Source: Alphaproteobacteria bacterium (lineage in GTDB: Bacteria; Pseudomonadota; Alphaproteobacteria; GCA-2731375). Taken from it: DNA of 34,738 nucleotides. The translations under genes were made by a program, and so were the position numbers. The DNA is taken from the NCBI GenBank assembly GCA_028281075.1, contig JANQKO010000059.1, positions 1 through 34,738 of the forward strand, given 5' to 3'. A model generated the notes under the pieces. That model saw nothing but the letters and a program-made list of their open reading frames with translations. It did no database searches and was not told the DNA's origin. Below are positions 23,895 through 31,908 of the stretch, piece after piece. Each line of letters opens with the position of its first letter. Within the stretch, counting starts at the first letter, position 1.

Positions 23895-24504
23895 TCAGTA
23901 TCCTGTCTGCCATAAACTGCCGAACGGCTCCAACCGCAACCACGCTACCGTCTCCCGCAAAAACGTCGGGATGTCGTGTAGCGGCACGTTGAGGCTGTTG
24001 CGGCGGGTGAAGTCGAAGCCGGTTGCGGGTGCGAGTGCGAGTGGCTCGGTGAGCGGGGCGGGCATCTTCATGTCGGGGAGGATCTTTTTGAGCTCGGCGT
24101 AGATGTCCTGCCAGTGCCAGCTATCGTAGACACCATAGTAGCGGCCGGACGCGGCCTCGTTTTCGTAGGCCGCCAGGAACAGCGCGGCGAGGTCGTGGAG
24201 GTGGATCATCGACGTGGAATCGTTGGGGATCTTCTCGTGCCTCGGCGGGCCGCCGGCGATGAGGGACCGCAGCCATTTGTGCGGGTTGTGCTCCAAATGC
24301 CCTGGCAGGATGACGGGGCCGAACAGGCCGGTCGGCAATAGAATGCAGAGACGCATGTCGTGCTCGGCGGCAAACGCGATGGCAGCCTTTTCCATCACGG
24401 TCTTGGTGGCGGATGTGTATTTCTTGGCCCGGCACTGCTCGCCTTCGTCGGACCAGTGGTCGACCTCGTTCTTGACCGGCACGGGCGGCACCGGATTGGT
24501 GCTG
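23895..24504 (-). pseudogene. Truncated duplicate of the epimerase/reductase gene
   Basis: The sequence is a second, nearly identical copy of the last ~200 codons of the gene at 25682-26686, in the same orientation. It lacks the Rossmann dinucleotide-binding start. Similarity begins at about TNPVPPVP (near 24504) and runs to the C-terminal LRET.AWLR; the last residues differ (LEPFGSLWQTGY against RSAPF). Most differences are synonymous or conservative, so the copy is recent. No start codon or ribosome site fits. A 7-bp inverted repeat, GGCAGAC (23887-23893) / GTCTGCC (23905-23911), lies exactly at its 3' junction. It is a dead fragment, or a scar of recombination at the island edge. Confidence 0.85.
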
Positions 24505-24537
24505 CATATACAGATCAACGTTTGGCCCCACTTCCCA

Positions 24538-25026
24538 TTACGTATTCGACATAACAAACCTCATTACCTTTACCAAGTCTATACAAATATAAACCAATGA
24601 TTTTGGATTTGGTGGGTATGATTCTGATCTTATTCCACTCTCGATTCTTCCAGATTCGCCACTCCACAATATGAAATATCTCGAAAAATTTCCCGATAAA
24701 ACTACCTCCTCAATATTACTTCTATTATTAAATATACTCACAAAAATTTTATTCGCAAATTCTGATGCTTGTTTTGGCCTCATTCCAAATCTTGATAACT
24801 CACTCAATATCATTATTTCGACAATGTCGAGTTTTGAATACAACCTTTTCTTCCCAGATTTGATCTTTTTGTCGGCACGTTGAAGCAAGCCTCTGTTTAC
24901 CCAGTGCTGAAATTGTCCCGGAGGAAGCCCACATACCCGGCAAACGTCAGCCTGAACATATTGCTTTTTCAACATATTGAATGACGAACCTCTGCTACTT
25001 TTAGGAGAAAATCTTCTCGTAGACAT
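24538..25026 (-). CDS. MerR-like helix-turn-helix regulator
   Basis: A 162-aa protein, distinctly AT-rich. Residues about 25-90 resemble a MerR-type winged helix: VQADVCRVCGLPPGQFQHWVNRGLL as the HTH, GKKRLYSKLDIVEIMILSEL as the wing and following helices, then FGMRPKQASEFANKIF. The C-terminal half (VVLSGNFSRYFILWSGE, then a hydrophobic VYICIDLVKVMRFVM tail) is not a known effector domain to me. It may bind the palindrome at 25072-25087, 45 bp upstream of its start, to control itself and the divergent region. The start at 25026 gives a lysine/arginine-rich leader; a second ATG at 24975 is possible. Probably an island gene. Confidence 0.7.
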   Translation of the reverse strand: MSTRRFSPKSSRGSSFNMLKKQYVQADVCRVCGLPPGQFQHWVNRGLLQRADKKIKSGKKRLYSKLDIVEIMILSELSRFGMRPKQASEFANKIFVSIFNNRSNIEEVVLSGNFSRYFILWSGESGRIESGIRSESYPPNPKSLVYICIDLVKVMRFVMSNT

Positions 25027-25071
25027 CTTTTTTTAGCCGTTCCTCAATACCCCAAACGTGCCAAAAATTAG

Positions 25072-25087
25072 AATACCAACTGGTATT
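25072..25087. promoter_or_regulatory. Palindromic operator candidate beside the MerR-like gene
   Basis: AATACCA (25072-25078), 2 bp, TGGTATT (25081-25087): a perfect 7-bp inverted repeat in the upstream region of the regulator gene. Size and place suit autoregulation by a dimeric HTH protein. Confidence 0.5.
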
Positions 25088-25381
25088 TTACTTACTCGCG
25101 ATGCTCATCGCCAACGCAGTTTTTGTGCCCAAAAAAGAAGGTTTTGGTGGGTTATTCGATCACTTTTTCGTGATAGCCGCGAACTCAAAAAGGCAATTGG
25201 CTCCAATCAGGTTCACTATCCATCTTATAAGGCGTTGTTTTATCGTAAGAATTTTCAAGTAGGGGGTCAGCCACAATCTGTCACCGATGCTGACCGCGCC
25301 GTTCTATAGGTACTGCAACCGAACAGCAGCAGTTGCGGAGGTGGCAGCACCGTTTTGAAAACAAACCAGTAGGTTGAATCA

Positions 25382-25534
25382 ATGTCAAAACGGCCCCCTA
25401 AAATCCGTGTCAGGTTTCCGTTCGGAAACGGGACCAACATCACAATCGAGATTAGCGGAACTGTGGCAGTCATTACAGCGATTGCCGTTCCAACTTCATT
25501 AGCATTCCTCGGGCGCCTTTTTGGACTCTGGTAG
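25382..25534 (+). CDS. Possible 50-aa single-pass membrane protein
   Basis: Begins MSKRPPKIRVRFPFGNG, strongly basic, and continues with a hydrophobic stretch (SGTVAVITAIAVPTSLAFLG, about residues 25-44) before a short RLFGLW tail and a TAG stop. The positive-inside rule predicts the N-terminus in the cytosol and one transmembrane helix. No strong ribosome site is present (AGG 8 nt upstream). It lies alone, between the MerR-like gene's promoter region and the epimerase, on the + strand. I do not recognise a family. Small toxin, holin-like or chance ORF all remain possible. Confidence 0.35.
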   Translation: MSKRPPKIRVRFPFGNGTNITIEISGTVAVITAIAVPTSLAFLGRLFGLW

Positions 25535-25681
25535 CCGTCAAAATCAGGACTGGCTTCACAAGTTAACTGGGGTGTCTCCAGATCAAACTCCGCAGTTCAA
25601 ATGCGGGATTATAGTAGTAATCGGCGCTTTGCATCGGCGACAACGACTGCTGGATCGCTAGAAGACAGACATTCCGTGCCC

Positions 25682-26686
25682 TCAGAACGGTGCGGAGCGG
25701 AGCCATTCGATGGTTTCGCGCAAAAACGTCGGGATGTCGCGTAGCGGCACGTTGAGGCTGTTGCGGCGGGTGAAGTCGAAGCCGGTTGCGGGTGCGAGTG
25801 CGAGTGGCTCAATGAGCGGGGCGGGCATCTTCATGTCGGGGAGGATCTTTTTGAGCTCGGCGTAGATGTCCTGCCAGTGCCAGCTATCGTAGACGCCGTA
25901 GTAGCGGCCGGACGCGGCCTCGTTTTCGTAAGCCGCCATGAATAGCGCGGCGAGGTCGTGGAGGTGGATCATCGAGGTCGAGTCGTTGGGGATCTTCTCA
26001 TGCCTCGGCGGGCCGCCGGCGATGAGGGCGCGCAGCCATTTGTGCGGGTTGTGCTCCAGGTGGCCCGGCAGGATGACGGGGCCGAACATGCCGGTCGGCA
26101 GCAGAATGCAGAGGCGCATGCCGTGCTCGGCGGCAAACGCGATGGCGGCCTTTTCCATCACGGTCTTGGTGGCGGATGTGTATTTCTTGGCGCGGCACTG
26201 CTCGGCTTCGTCGGACCAGTGGTCGACCTCGTTCTTGATCGGCACCGGCGGCACCGGGTTGGTGCTGCTGGTGCTGCTGCAGATGATGGCGGTCTTGACG
26301 CCCTGGCGGGCGGCGGCGCGCAGGATGTTGAGGCAGCCGTTGACGGTCGGCATGATGATCTCGGCATAGCCTTGCTCGTCGTCCATCTCGCGGGCGGGCT
26401 TGCCTGACGGGCCGGCATAGACCGGGATGAGGCTGGCGATGAAGACGGCGTCGGTGTTGGCGAGCGGTTCGTCGAAGTCGGCTTCGTGGGCCATGTCGGC
26501 GCTGTGGAGCGTCAGCCGTTCGGCGGCGCCGGGGAGCGCCATGAGGTAGGGCGCCTTGTCCGGCGCCTTCGCGTCGCGCAGCGTACCGCGCACCGTGTAG
26601 CCGCGATCGAGCGCCGCCTTGACGATGTTCGAGCCGACAAGGCCGCTGGCGCCGACGATGCAGAGGGATTTGTCCGCGAGCCTCAT
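25682..26686 (-). CDS. NAD(P)-dependent epimerase/reductase (extended SDR, DFR-like)
   Basis: A 334-aa extended short-chain dehydrogenase of the dihydroflavonol-4-reductase/cinnamoyl-CoA reductase type. The cofactor motif GASGLVG lies at about residues 12-18, followed by GYTVRGTLRDAK, whose arginine after the second strand suggests NADPH. The serine of CSSTSSTNP is in the usual place. The active-site helix reads YTSATKTVMEKAA, with four residues between Y and K instead of the usual three, so either the motif is shifted or the tyrosine is supplied differently. The substrate is unknown. High-GC codon use shows it is a host gene. Its last ~200 codons are duplicated at 23895-24504, so the left end of the gene marks the right edge of the island. 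Confidence 0.88.
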   Translation of the reverse strand: MRLADKSLCIVGASGLVGSNIVKAALDRGYTVRGTLRDAKAPDKAPYLMALPGAAERLTLHSADMAHEADFDEPLANTDAVFIASLIPVYAGPSGKPAREMDDEQGYAEIIMPTVNGCLNILRAAARQGVKTAIICSSTSSTNPVPPVPIKNEVDHWSDEAEQCRAKKYTSATKTVMEKAAIAFAAEHGMRLCILLPTGMFGPVILPGHLEHNPHKWLRALIAGGPPRHEKIPNDSTSMIHLHDLAALFMAAYENEAASGRYYGVYDSWHWQDIYAELKKILPDMKMPAPLIEPLALAPATGFDFTRRNSLNVPLRDIPTFLRETIEWLRSAPF

Positions 26687-26729
26687 TTTCTTTCTGCCTC
26701 TTTCCTGTTGGGCCGGCAGAGAAGGGAGG

Positions 26730-27047
26730 TTTCACCACAAAGACGCGAAGACGCAAAGAACCAAAAAGACGTTGGCTGGCGCGGGCCGGTATGCCGACGT
26801 GTGGGATGTCGGCACGAACACGGCGTCGCGGGACCTGAGTCTTAGACGTGAATGGGATCGACCACAGAGGCACGGAGGACACGGAGAAAAGTTGGTTGGC
26901 GCGAAGCGCCGGAAGAAAGCGCATTCTCTCTGTGTCCTCCGTGCCTCCGTGGTGGAAACCCCTTCGCTCTCACCGCGTCGCGGCGGAACGGATCAATGGG
27001 ATGGACTGCCCATGTTCTGCATCCGTCGGGTCGGCCGGAAAGAGAGG
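26730..27047. repeat. Tandem repeat block, unit 1 (with palindrome 26862-26955)
   Basis: About 318 bp, starting with a half-palindrome TTTCACCACAAAGACGCGAAG. A conserved spacer follows, containing GCCGGTATGCCGACGTGTGG and GGCGTCGCGGGACCTGAGTC. Next is a full CACAGAGGCACGGAGGACAC palindrome around GGCGCGAAGCGCC, then a GGACTGCCC tag. Unit 2 repeats the order. No coding potential beyond repeat-derived frames. Confidence 0.8.
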
Positions 27048-27322
27048 TTTCACCGCCAAGGCGCCAAGACACCAAGTCGGCATGTCGAATTGCGCCGGTA
27101 TGCCGACGTGTGGGATGTCCGCGCGAAAACGGCGTCGCGGGACCTGAGTCCTAGACCGGAATGGGATCGACCACAGAGGCACGGAGGACACAGAGAATAC
27201 ACATGTTTTTCCGGCGCTTCGCGCCAACCAACTTTTCTCCGTGTCCTCCATGCCTCTGTGGTGAAAACCCCGTCGTCCTCACCGCGCCGCGGTGAAACGG
27301 ATTAACGAGGACTGTCCTCATG
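27048..27322. repeat. Tandem repeat block, unit 2 (with palindrome 27171-27262)
   Basis: This repeats the order of unit 1: the half-palindrome TTTCACCGCCAAGGCGCCAAG, the same spacer with the GCCGGTATGCCGACGTGTGG string, a full palindrome (27171-27262) around GGCGCTTCGCGCC, and a GGACTGTCC tag. A third partial piece, CAGCAGAGACGCGGAGGGCACGG with a GGGCGCGACGCGCCC core, follows at about 27330-27390 and reaches the end of the glutathione transferase gene. Confidence 0.8.
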
Positions 27323-27416
27323 TCGTCGGTCAACAGCAGAGACGCGGAGGGCACGGAGAAGGAAGCTGGCCGGGCGCGACGCGCCCGATGGGAACAACGC
27401 GCCCGCGCGGCCCGCG

Positions 27417-28115
27417 CTACCCCCGCCCCGGATTGGCCTGGGCCATGAGGTTCTTGCGGGCTTCCGCGTCCCAGTCGCCGGTGGGCTTGCCGAACTCGCG
27501 GCCGACGTCGTAGCCGCGGCGCAAGGCCGGGCGCTGCTGCAGGGTCTTGTACCAGCGGCGGACGTTGGGGAATTTTTCCAGGTCCACCTCCTGGCGCTTG
27601 TAGGTGATGACCCAGGGCCAGATCGCCATGTCGGCGATGGAATAGTCGCCGGCGACATAGTCACGGCCGGCCAGGCGCCGGTCGAGCACGCCGTAGAGCC
27701 GGTGCATCTCGTTGTCGTAGCGTTCCCTGGCGTAAGGGATCTGTTCGGGGGCGTAGAAGCGGAAGTGGCCGGCCTGGCCGAACATCGGGCCGACACCGCC
27801 CATCTGCCACATCAGCCATTCCAGCACTTCCATGCGGCCCCGCAGGTCGGCCGGCATGAAGCGGCCGGACTTTTCCGCGAGATAGACCAGGATGGCGCCG
27901 CTCTCGAACACCGAGACCGGGTCGCCGCCGCCGGGCGGGTCGTGGTCGACGATGGCGGGCATGCGGTTGTTGGGGCTGATGGCCAGGAACTCGGGCGCGA
28001 ACTGGTCGCCCTTGTTGATGGCGACCGGCACCACGCGGTAGTCCAACTCCATCTCTTCCAGCGCGATGGAGATCTTCCAGCCGTTCGGCGTCGGCCAGTA
28101 ATATGCGTCGATCAT
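27417..28115 (-). CDS. Glutathione S-transferase, YfcG/YghU (nu) type
   Basis: A 232-aa GST-fold protein. The N-terminal thioredoxin-like domain begins MIDAYYWPTPNGWKISIALEEMELDY, with the TPNGWK loop typical of YfcG/YghU-like disulfide-bond oxidoreductases rather than classical transferases. The cis-proline is in NNRMPAIVDHD, and the E-S pair that binds glutathione's glutamate is in VFESGAILVYLAEK. The helical C-terminal domain contains DYSIADMAIWPWV. The start at 28115 gives the conserved N-terminus. It lies 17 bp downstream of the next GST gene on the same strand, so the two are co-transcribed. The substrate is unknown. Confidence 0.92.
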   Translation of the reverse strand: MIDAYYWPTPNGWKISIALEEMELDYRVVPVAINKGDQFAPEFLAISPNNRMPAIVDHDPPGGGDPVSVFESGAILVYLAEKSGRFMPADLRGRMEVLEWLMWQMGGVGPMFGQAGHFRFYAPEQIPYARERYDNEMHRLYGVLDRRLAGRDYVAGDYSIADMAIWPWVITYKRQEVDLEKFPNVRRWYKTLQQRPALRRGYDVGREFGKPTGDWDAEARKNLMAQANPGRG

Positions 28116-28132
28116 GGGCGGCGTCCGGTCAG

Positions 28133-28741
28133 TTACTTGGTGGCGAAAGCCTTTTGCAGGGCCGGGCGGGCCTGCAGGCGGTCGATATAGGCGGCAAGCC
28201 CGGGCTTGTCGGCGATGTCGCCGACGAGGCGCGAGGCGACGATGCCGGCATGGCCGGTCATGATGTCGGCGGCGGAGAAGTCGCCGGCGAGATAGTCGCG
28301 GCCGTCGAGCGCCTTGTCGACGACGCCCAGCATGCGGGCCAGCAGCTTGGTGGCGCGGTCGACATTGACCTGGTTGCGCTTCTCCTCGGGCAGGATGATG
28401 GTCTCGACGACGAGGGTGTTGACCGGCGGCATCAGCATGCCCTCGGCGAAGTGCAGCCATTGCAGGTAGTCGGCGAAGGCCGGCGTCGACGTGTCCGGCA
28501 CCAGGCGGCCGTTGCCGTATCGCGCCAGGACGTATTCGACGATGGCGCCGGACTCGAAGATCCGGATGTCGCCGTCCTCCAGCACCGGCACGCGGCCGAG
28601 CGGATGCACCTGGAGATATTCGGGCGCGCGCATGCGCGGATCGCCGAGCGTGAACGGCTCCAGCGCGTAATCGAGCCCCAGCTCCTCGCACAGCCAGACG
28701 ATGCGCACCGCGCGGGTGTTGGGGGCGTAGTAGATCTTCAT
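28133..28741 (-). CDS. Glutathione S-transferase
   Basis: A 202-aa GST. The thioredoxin-like N-terminus reads MKIYYAPNTRAVRIVWLCEELGL, with R-A-V-R in the position of the catalytic serine/tyrosine loop. The cis-proline segment is LGRVPVLEDGD and the glutathione-binding pair is in IFESGAIVEYV. The all-helical C-terminal domain contains the N-capping box DFSAADIMTG. It is distinct in sequence from the GST that follows it, so the pair is not a recent duplication. The gene starts 38 bp downstream of the TauD-type gene on the same strand. A shared xenobiotic or stress pathway with the dioxygenase is possible but not demonstrable from sequence. Confidence 0.92.
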   Translation of the reverse strand: MKIYYAPNTRAVRIVWLCEELGLDYALEPFTLGDPRMRAPEYLQVHPLGRVPVLEDGDIRIFESGAIVEYVLARYGNGRLVPDTSTPAFADYLQWLHFAEGMLMPPVNTLVVETIILPEEKRNQVNVDRATKLLARMLGVVDKALDGRDYLAGDFSAADIMTGHAGIVASRLVGDIADKPGLAAYIDRLQARPALQKAFATK

Positions 28742-28779
28742 GCGGCCTCTCTTACATACGCGGCGCGGACGCGGCCGGG

Positions 28780-29688
28780 CTAACGGTTCGACGCGGTCGG
28801 CGCGTAGGCGTCGGCGCGGTCGTCGGGCGTGCTGTCATGCGCGAGCTCGGTCGCCGGATCGCCGGCGACGCGGGTGTGGCGCATGACCCGTGGCAGGTCG
28901 AAATCGTAGGGCCGCGCGCGGTGCAGGACGCAGCGGTTGTCCCAGACGACCGTGTCGCCCGGCCGCCAGTGGTGGGTGTGGATACGTGGCGGCCGGCAGG
29001 CGAAATCCTGCAGCTCGTCCAACAGCGCCAGCGCCGCGCCGTCGTCGAGGCCGGGGATGCGGTAGGCATGGCGGCCGATGAACAGCGACTTGCGGCCGGT
29101 GACCGGATGGGTCTTGACCAGCGGCCGCAGCGGCGCGCCCTTGGTGTGGTAGCCGTAGCCGGCGCCGGTCCTGATCTCGTAGCCCATCTTGGCCTGCGAC
29201 TGGTAGAGCGAGTGATAGGCCGAGAGCCCCGATATGCGCCGCTTGCGCACGTCGTCGAGCGCGTCATACGCGGCGCGCATGTCGGCCCACTCGGTCTCGC
29301 CGCCGCTGGGCGGCACCTCAACCGCCGACAGCACCGAGGCCTTGGCGGCGAGCGGCATGTAGGAGCTGTCGGTGTGCCAGCCCTCGTTGCCGCGCAGCAC
29401 CTTGAAGCGGTGCTCGCCGGCCCCGGCGACCGTGCCGTCCGGCTTGGCGTTGCTGATCTCGACGGACTTGTGGTCGCTGTCGCCGCGCAGGATCTCGATC
29501 TCGCCGAAGCGGGCGGCGAACGCCTCCTGCGCCGCCGGGCTCAGGTTCTGGCCGGGAAAGACCAGCAGCGCGTATTGGTGGAACGCGTCCTCGACGACGG
29601 CCCAGGTGCCGTCGTCCAGGTCGGCGAGGCCGATGTCGGTCACGGTGGCGCCGAGCGTGGCGTCGAGGGCGGTGATGGTGGGCGCCAT
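28780..29688 (-). CDS. TauD/TfdA family 2-oxoglutarate dioxygenase
   Basis: A 302-aa Fe(II)/2-oxoglutarate oxygenase of the TauD/TfdA family, which typically hydroxylates sulfonates, herbicide-like aryloxy acids or other carboxylates. The iron ligands are H105 and D107 in WHTDSSYMPL and H256 in LHRARPYDFDLPRVM. R267, eleven residues after H256, fits the arginine that binds 2-oxoglutarate. The N-terminal segment ITALDATLGATVTDIGLADL and FPGQNLSPAAQEAFAARFGEIE are typical. The active site is intact and the length normal. It heads a likely minus-strand unit with the two GST genes. No sulfonate ABC transporter is adjacent, so taurine is not implied. Confidence 0.92.
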   Translation of the reverse strand: MAPTITALDATLGATVTDIGLADLDDGTWAVVEDAFHQYALLVFPGQNLSPAAQEAFAARFGEIEILRGDSDHKSVEISNAKPDGTVAGAGEHRFKVLRGNEGWHTDSSYMPLAAKASVLSAVEVPPSGGETEWADMRAAYDALDDVRKRRISGLSAYHSLYQSQAKMGYEIRTGAGYGYHTKGAPLRPLVKTHPVTGRKSLFIGRHAYRIPGLDDGAALALLDELQDFACRPPRIHTHHWRPGDTVVWDNRCVLHRARPYDFDLPRVMRHTRVAGDPATELAHDSTPDDRADAYAPTASNR

Positions 29689-29762
29689 GGCGGCTTCCTG
29701 CTGGTCGTTGGGCCCCGACAGTATGGGCGCGCGCGCCGGCCGATGACAAGCGCGGGCGCGCG

Positions 29763-30212
29763 TCAGAGCGTCCGCGACATCAGGACATAGCGGTCGCGCG
29801 GGGCAAAGCCGAGGCGGCCATAGAGGCGCCGGGCGCGGGTGTTGTCGCGGGCGACCTCCAGATGCAGCGCCTTGACGCCGAGGCCGCGCGCCGCGTCCGC
29901 GACCCGGTCCAACGCCGAGGTGCCGAGGCCGCGGCCGCGCGCGGCCTCGACGAGGAACATCTCGTCGACGAAGGCGTCACGGCCGCCGAACTCGATGCTG
30001 TAGCCGAAGCAGAGCGCGACATAGCCGACCGTCTGGCCGTCCTCTTCAATCAGCCAGATACGCCCGGCGCCGGTCCGCGCCAGCAGTGGCGCGATGGTGT
30101 CGGCGGTGGCGACGGCATCATGGGAAATCCGCTCGACGGCGTGACAGGCCGCGATCAGTCCGAGCAGCACGTCGCCGTCCGACGATGTCGCGAGACGGAT
30201 GGACACCGTCAT
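29763..30212 (-). CDS. GNAT family N-acetyltransferase
   Basis: A 149-aa GNAT-fold enzyme that would transfer an acetyl group from acetyl-CoA to an unknown amine. The core strand is VDEMFLVEAARGRGLGTSALDRVADAA, with the acetyl-CoA pyrophosphate motif R-G-R-G-L-G. It is followed by VKALHLEVARDNTRARRLYGRLGF, the usual last motif. I use the ATG at 30212 (MTVSIRLATSSD), where the family homology begins and where AAGGGAG lies 10 nt upstream. An earlier ATG at 30296 would add a 28-residue tail without similarity. It lies 75 bp before the TauD-type gene on the same strand. Confidence 0.88.
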   Translation of the reverse strand: MTVSIRLATSSDGDVLLGLIAACHAVERISHDAVATADTIAPLLARTGAGRIWLIEEDGQTVGYVALCFGYSIEFGGRDAFVDEMFLVEAARGRGLGTSALDRVADAARGLGVKALHLEVARDNTRARRLYGRLGFAPRDRYVLMSRTL

Positions 30213-30375
30213 CTGGTCTGTTCTCCCTTGCCGTCCGGCCGGAAATGCTTCCCACGACATCGACAGCCTGGATGACGGCATCTCCAACGTCGTCATTGCC
30301 GGACTTGATCCAATAGTGTCCGGTGATGACGAACGGGCATAACTGGGGCAGAAGTCCGAGCGTATTCGGATTCCT

Positions 30376-30675
30376 TAGGGACAATCCCTAATCCATTAGG
30401 GTGGACTGTCCCTATTGATTTCCCGTGCGAAGAAATCCCCCGTCGTCATGCCGGCGGAGGCCGGCATCCATGGGCTTTGCCGGCAAGCGCCACGCCGGCG
30501 GTCGGGTGCCCATGCATGGCGGCTTCCGGCCTGCACCGGAACAGGCCCCACCGGCATGACCGTGGCGGGAGACTGTCGCCGGTGCCGGGAACCCGAAGAC
30601 GTTGTCGTTCGACGGACGGCCAGTCCCATGGATGCCGGCCTCCGCCGGCATGACGATTGGGGCGGGTCTTAGGCG
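30376..30675. repeat. Dispersed ~300-bp intergenic repeat, copy 2
   Basis: Inverted copy of 4109-4398 with the same order of palindromic blocks: ATGCCGGCGGAGGCCGGCAT at both ends, the GGCCTGCACCGG/GGCCCCACCGG middle, and GGGACAATCCC / GGACTGTCCC tags at the outer end (30376-30416). It lies between the GNAT gene and the first GFA gene. The translated frames are not genes. Confidence 0.8.
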
Positions 30676-30857
30676 TTTTCTTCACGGCCGCGCTGGCCGG
30701 CAGTCCGGCATGGAATCGATGGGGACTGCCCTATCAACTACGGCAACTAACTTGGCGCCTATGCGGGACACGGGCCCATTTCCGGCATTGCCCACCGCCA
30801 AATGTTCCCTTATTGTTCCGAGATGAGCCCCCCGCCCTGAACCGGGAGAACCACTTT

Positions 30858-31256
30858 ATGATCAGTGGAAGCTGCTGCTGTGGCGCGATCAAGTTCGAGC
30901 TATTGGCCGAACCATCGATGATGGGGACGTGTCATTGCACGCGATGCCGCAAGGTCGGCGCGAGCACCTTTGTCTTCGTCAAGAAGGCGGACCTGAAGTG
31001 GATTCAGGGGCGCGATCAGGTCCAGCTCTTCGCGCCGGTTCCCCCTTACAAATACGGTCGTTGCTTCTGCCGAACCTGTGGCACGTCGCTCGGCGAAATC
31101 TTGTCGGAAGAAGACAGCTTTCCAATCGCGGCGAATGCCCTCGACGGTGAACTGGGCCTCAGAACCCGGTTCCACGAGTTTGTCGCCGAAAAACCCTCGT
31201 GGTACGACATCCGTGACGATGCAAGACAGTTCGATGGGCATCCCGTCTCCACCTGA
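30858..31256 (+). CDS. GFA family protein (CENP-V/GFA fold)
   Basis: A 132-aa zinc-binding protein of the GFA family, related to the glutathione-dependent formaldehyde-activating enzyme. Metal ligands are in SCCCGAIKFEL (CxCGA), in GTCHCTRCRK and in CFCRTCGTSL. The two pairs plus the CHCxxC set are the normal arrangement. The function of most members is not proven. The start at 30858 has GGGAG 10 nt upstream; the longer open frame from 30657 runs through repeat DNA and is not coding. A second, different GFA gene lies at 32175, with a RimJ-type acetyltransferase gene between them. Confidence 0.9.
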   Translation: MISGSCCCGAIKFELLAEPSMMGTCHCTRCRKVGASTFVFVKKADLKWIQGRDQVQLFAPVPPYKYGRCFCRTCGTSLGEILSEEDSFPIAANALDGELGLRTRFHEFVAEKPSWYDIRDDARQFDGHPVST

Positions 31257-31404
31257 CTGTTCGTCAAACGAACAGATGTTCGATGGCCGTTGCCGAGCGG
31301 CCGCTTCGGGTCACGCGCGGGAGGGCGGCAATCGACCATGCGGGCGTCGGACAAGGTGACGAACCCGCTCTCGTATAGTCTCCGGCTTCGGCACGAGAGA
31401 TCGA

Positions 31405-31908
31405 ATGACCGAGATACCGACGATCGAGACCGAGCGGCTCATCCTCCGCCCACCCGGAACGGAAGACTGGCCTTCATATGCCGAGCTGATGTCCTCGGCG
31501 CGCGCCATTTACATGGGCGGCCCGTTTTCGACCAGGGACGCCTGGGGCATGTTCTGTCACGACGTCGCCCAGTGGACGCTGATGGGGCACGGCGCGCTGA
31601 TGCTGGAGGCCCGCGGCAGCGGCCAGTGTCTCGGACAGGTCGGCATCAATCACGGACCGCTGTTTCCCGAACACGAGCTGGGCTGGCTCGTCTATCCCGA
31701 GGCCGAGGGAAGAGGCTACGCGTACGAAGCGGCACGGGCCTTGCGGGACTGGGCGTTCACAAAACGGCGCCTCGAGACCCTTGTCAGCTACATCGATCCG
31801 CGAAACGGCAGATCCCGCAGGCTCGCGGAACGCCTGGGCGCGGTGCTGGATACGGCCGCGCCGCGTCAAGATCCGGACGATCTGGTCTATCGCCACCCCA
31901 AGCCTTGA
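31405..31908 (+). CDS. GNAT acetyltransferase, RimJ/RimL type
   Basis: A 167-aa enzyme of the Acetyltransf_3 group, which acetylates ribosomal proteins' N-termini, antibiotics or metabolites. The first strand is IPTIETERLILRPPGTEDW. The acetyl-CoA site is ELGWLVYPEAEGRGYAYEAARALRDWAF (R-G-Y/A-Y-E-A), and the final motif is LETLVSYIDPRNGRSRRLAERLGAV. All motifs are complete. The target is unknown. The start ATG at 31405 is preceded by GAGAG. The gap to the next gene (31909-32174) holds no gene; a few codons of a possible broken minus-strand frame there cannot be supported. Confidence 0.9.
   Translation: MTEIPTIETERLILRPPGTEDWPSYAELMSSARAIYMGGPFSTRDAWGMFCHDVAQWTLMGHGALMLEARGSGQCLGQVGINHGPLFPEHELGWLVYPEAEGRGYAYEAARALRDWAFTKRRLETLVSYIDPRNGRSRRLAERLGAVLDTAAPRQDPDDLVYRHPKP

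Noticed and set aside
25058..25309. 83-codon + strand frame starting with GTG
   Set aside because: It has no ribosome site, overlaps the palindrome upstream of the MerR-like gene and shows no recognisable features.
25540..25660. tRNA remnant suggested by GTTCAAAT-like string
   Set aside because: No acceptor, D or anticodon arm can be folded around it.
26730..27400. CRISPR array
   Set aside because: Repeats are long, palindromic, irregularly spaced and imperfect, there are no unique ~30-bp spacers, and no cas gene is present.
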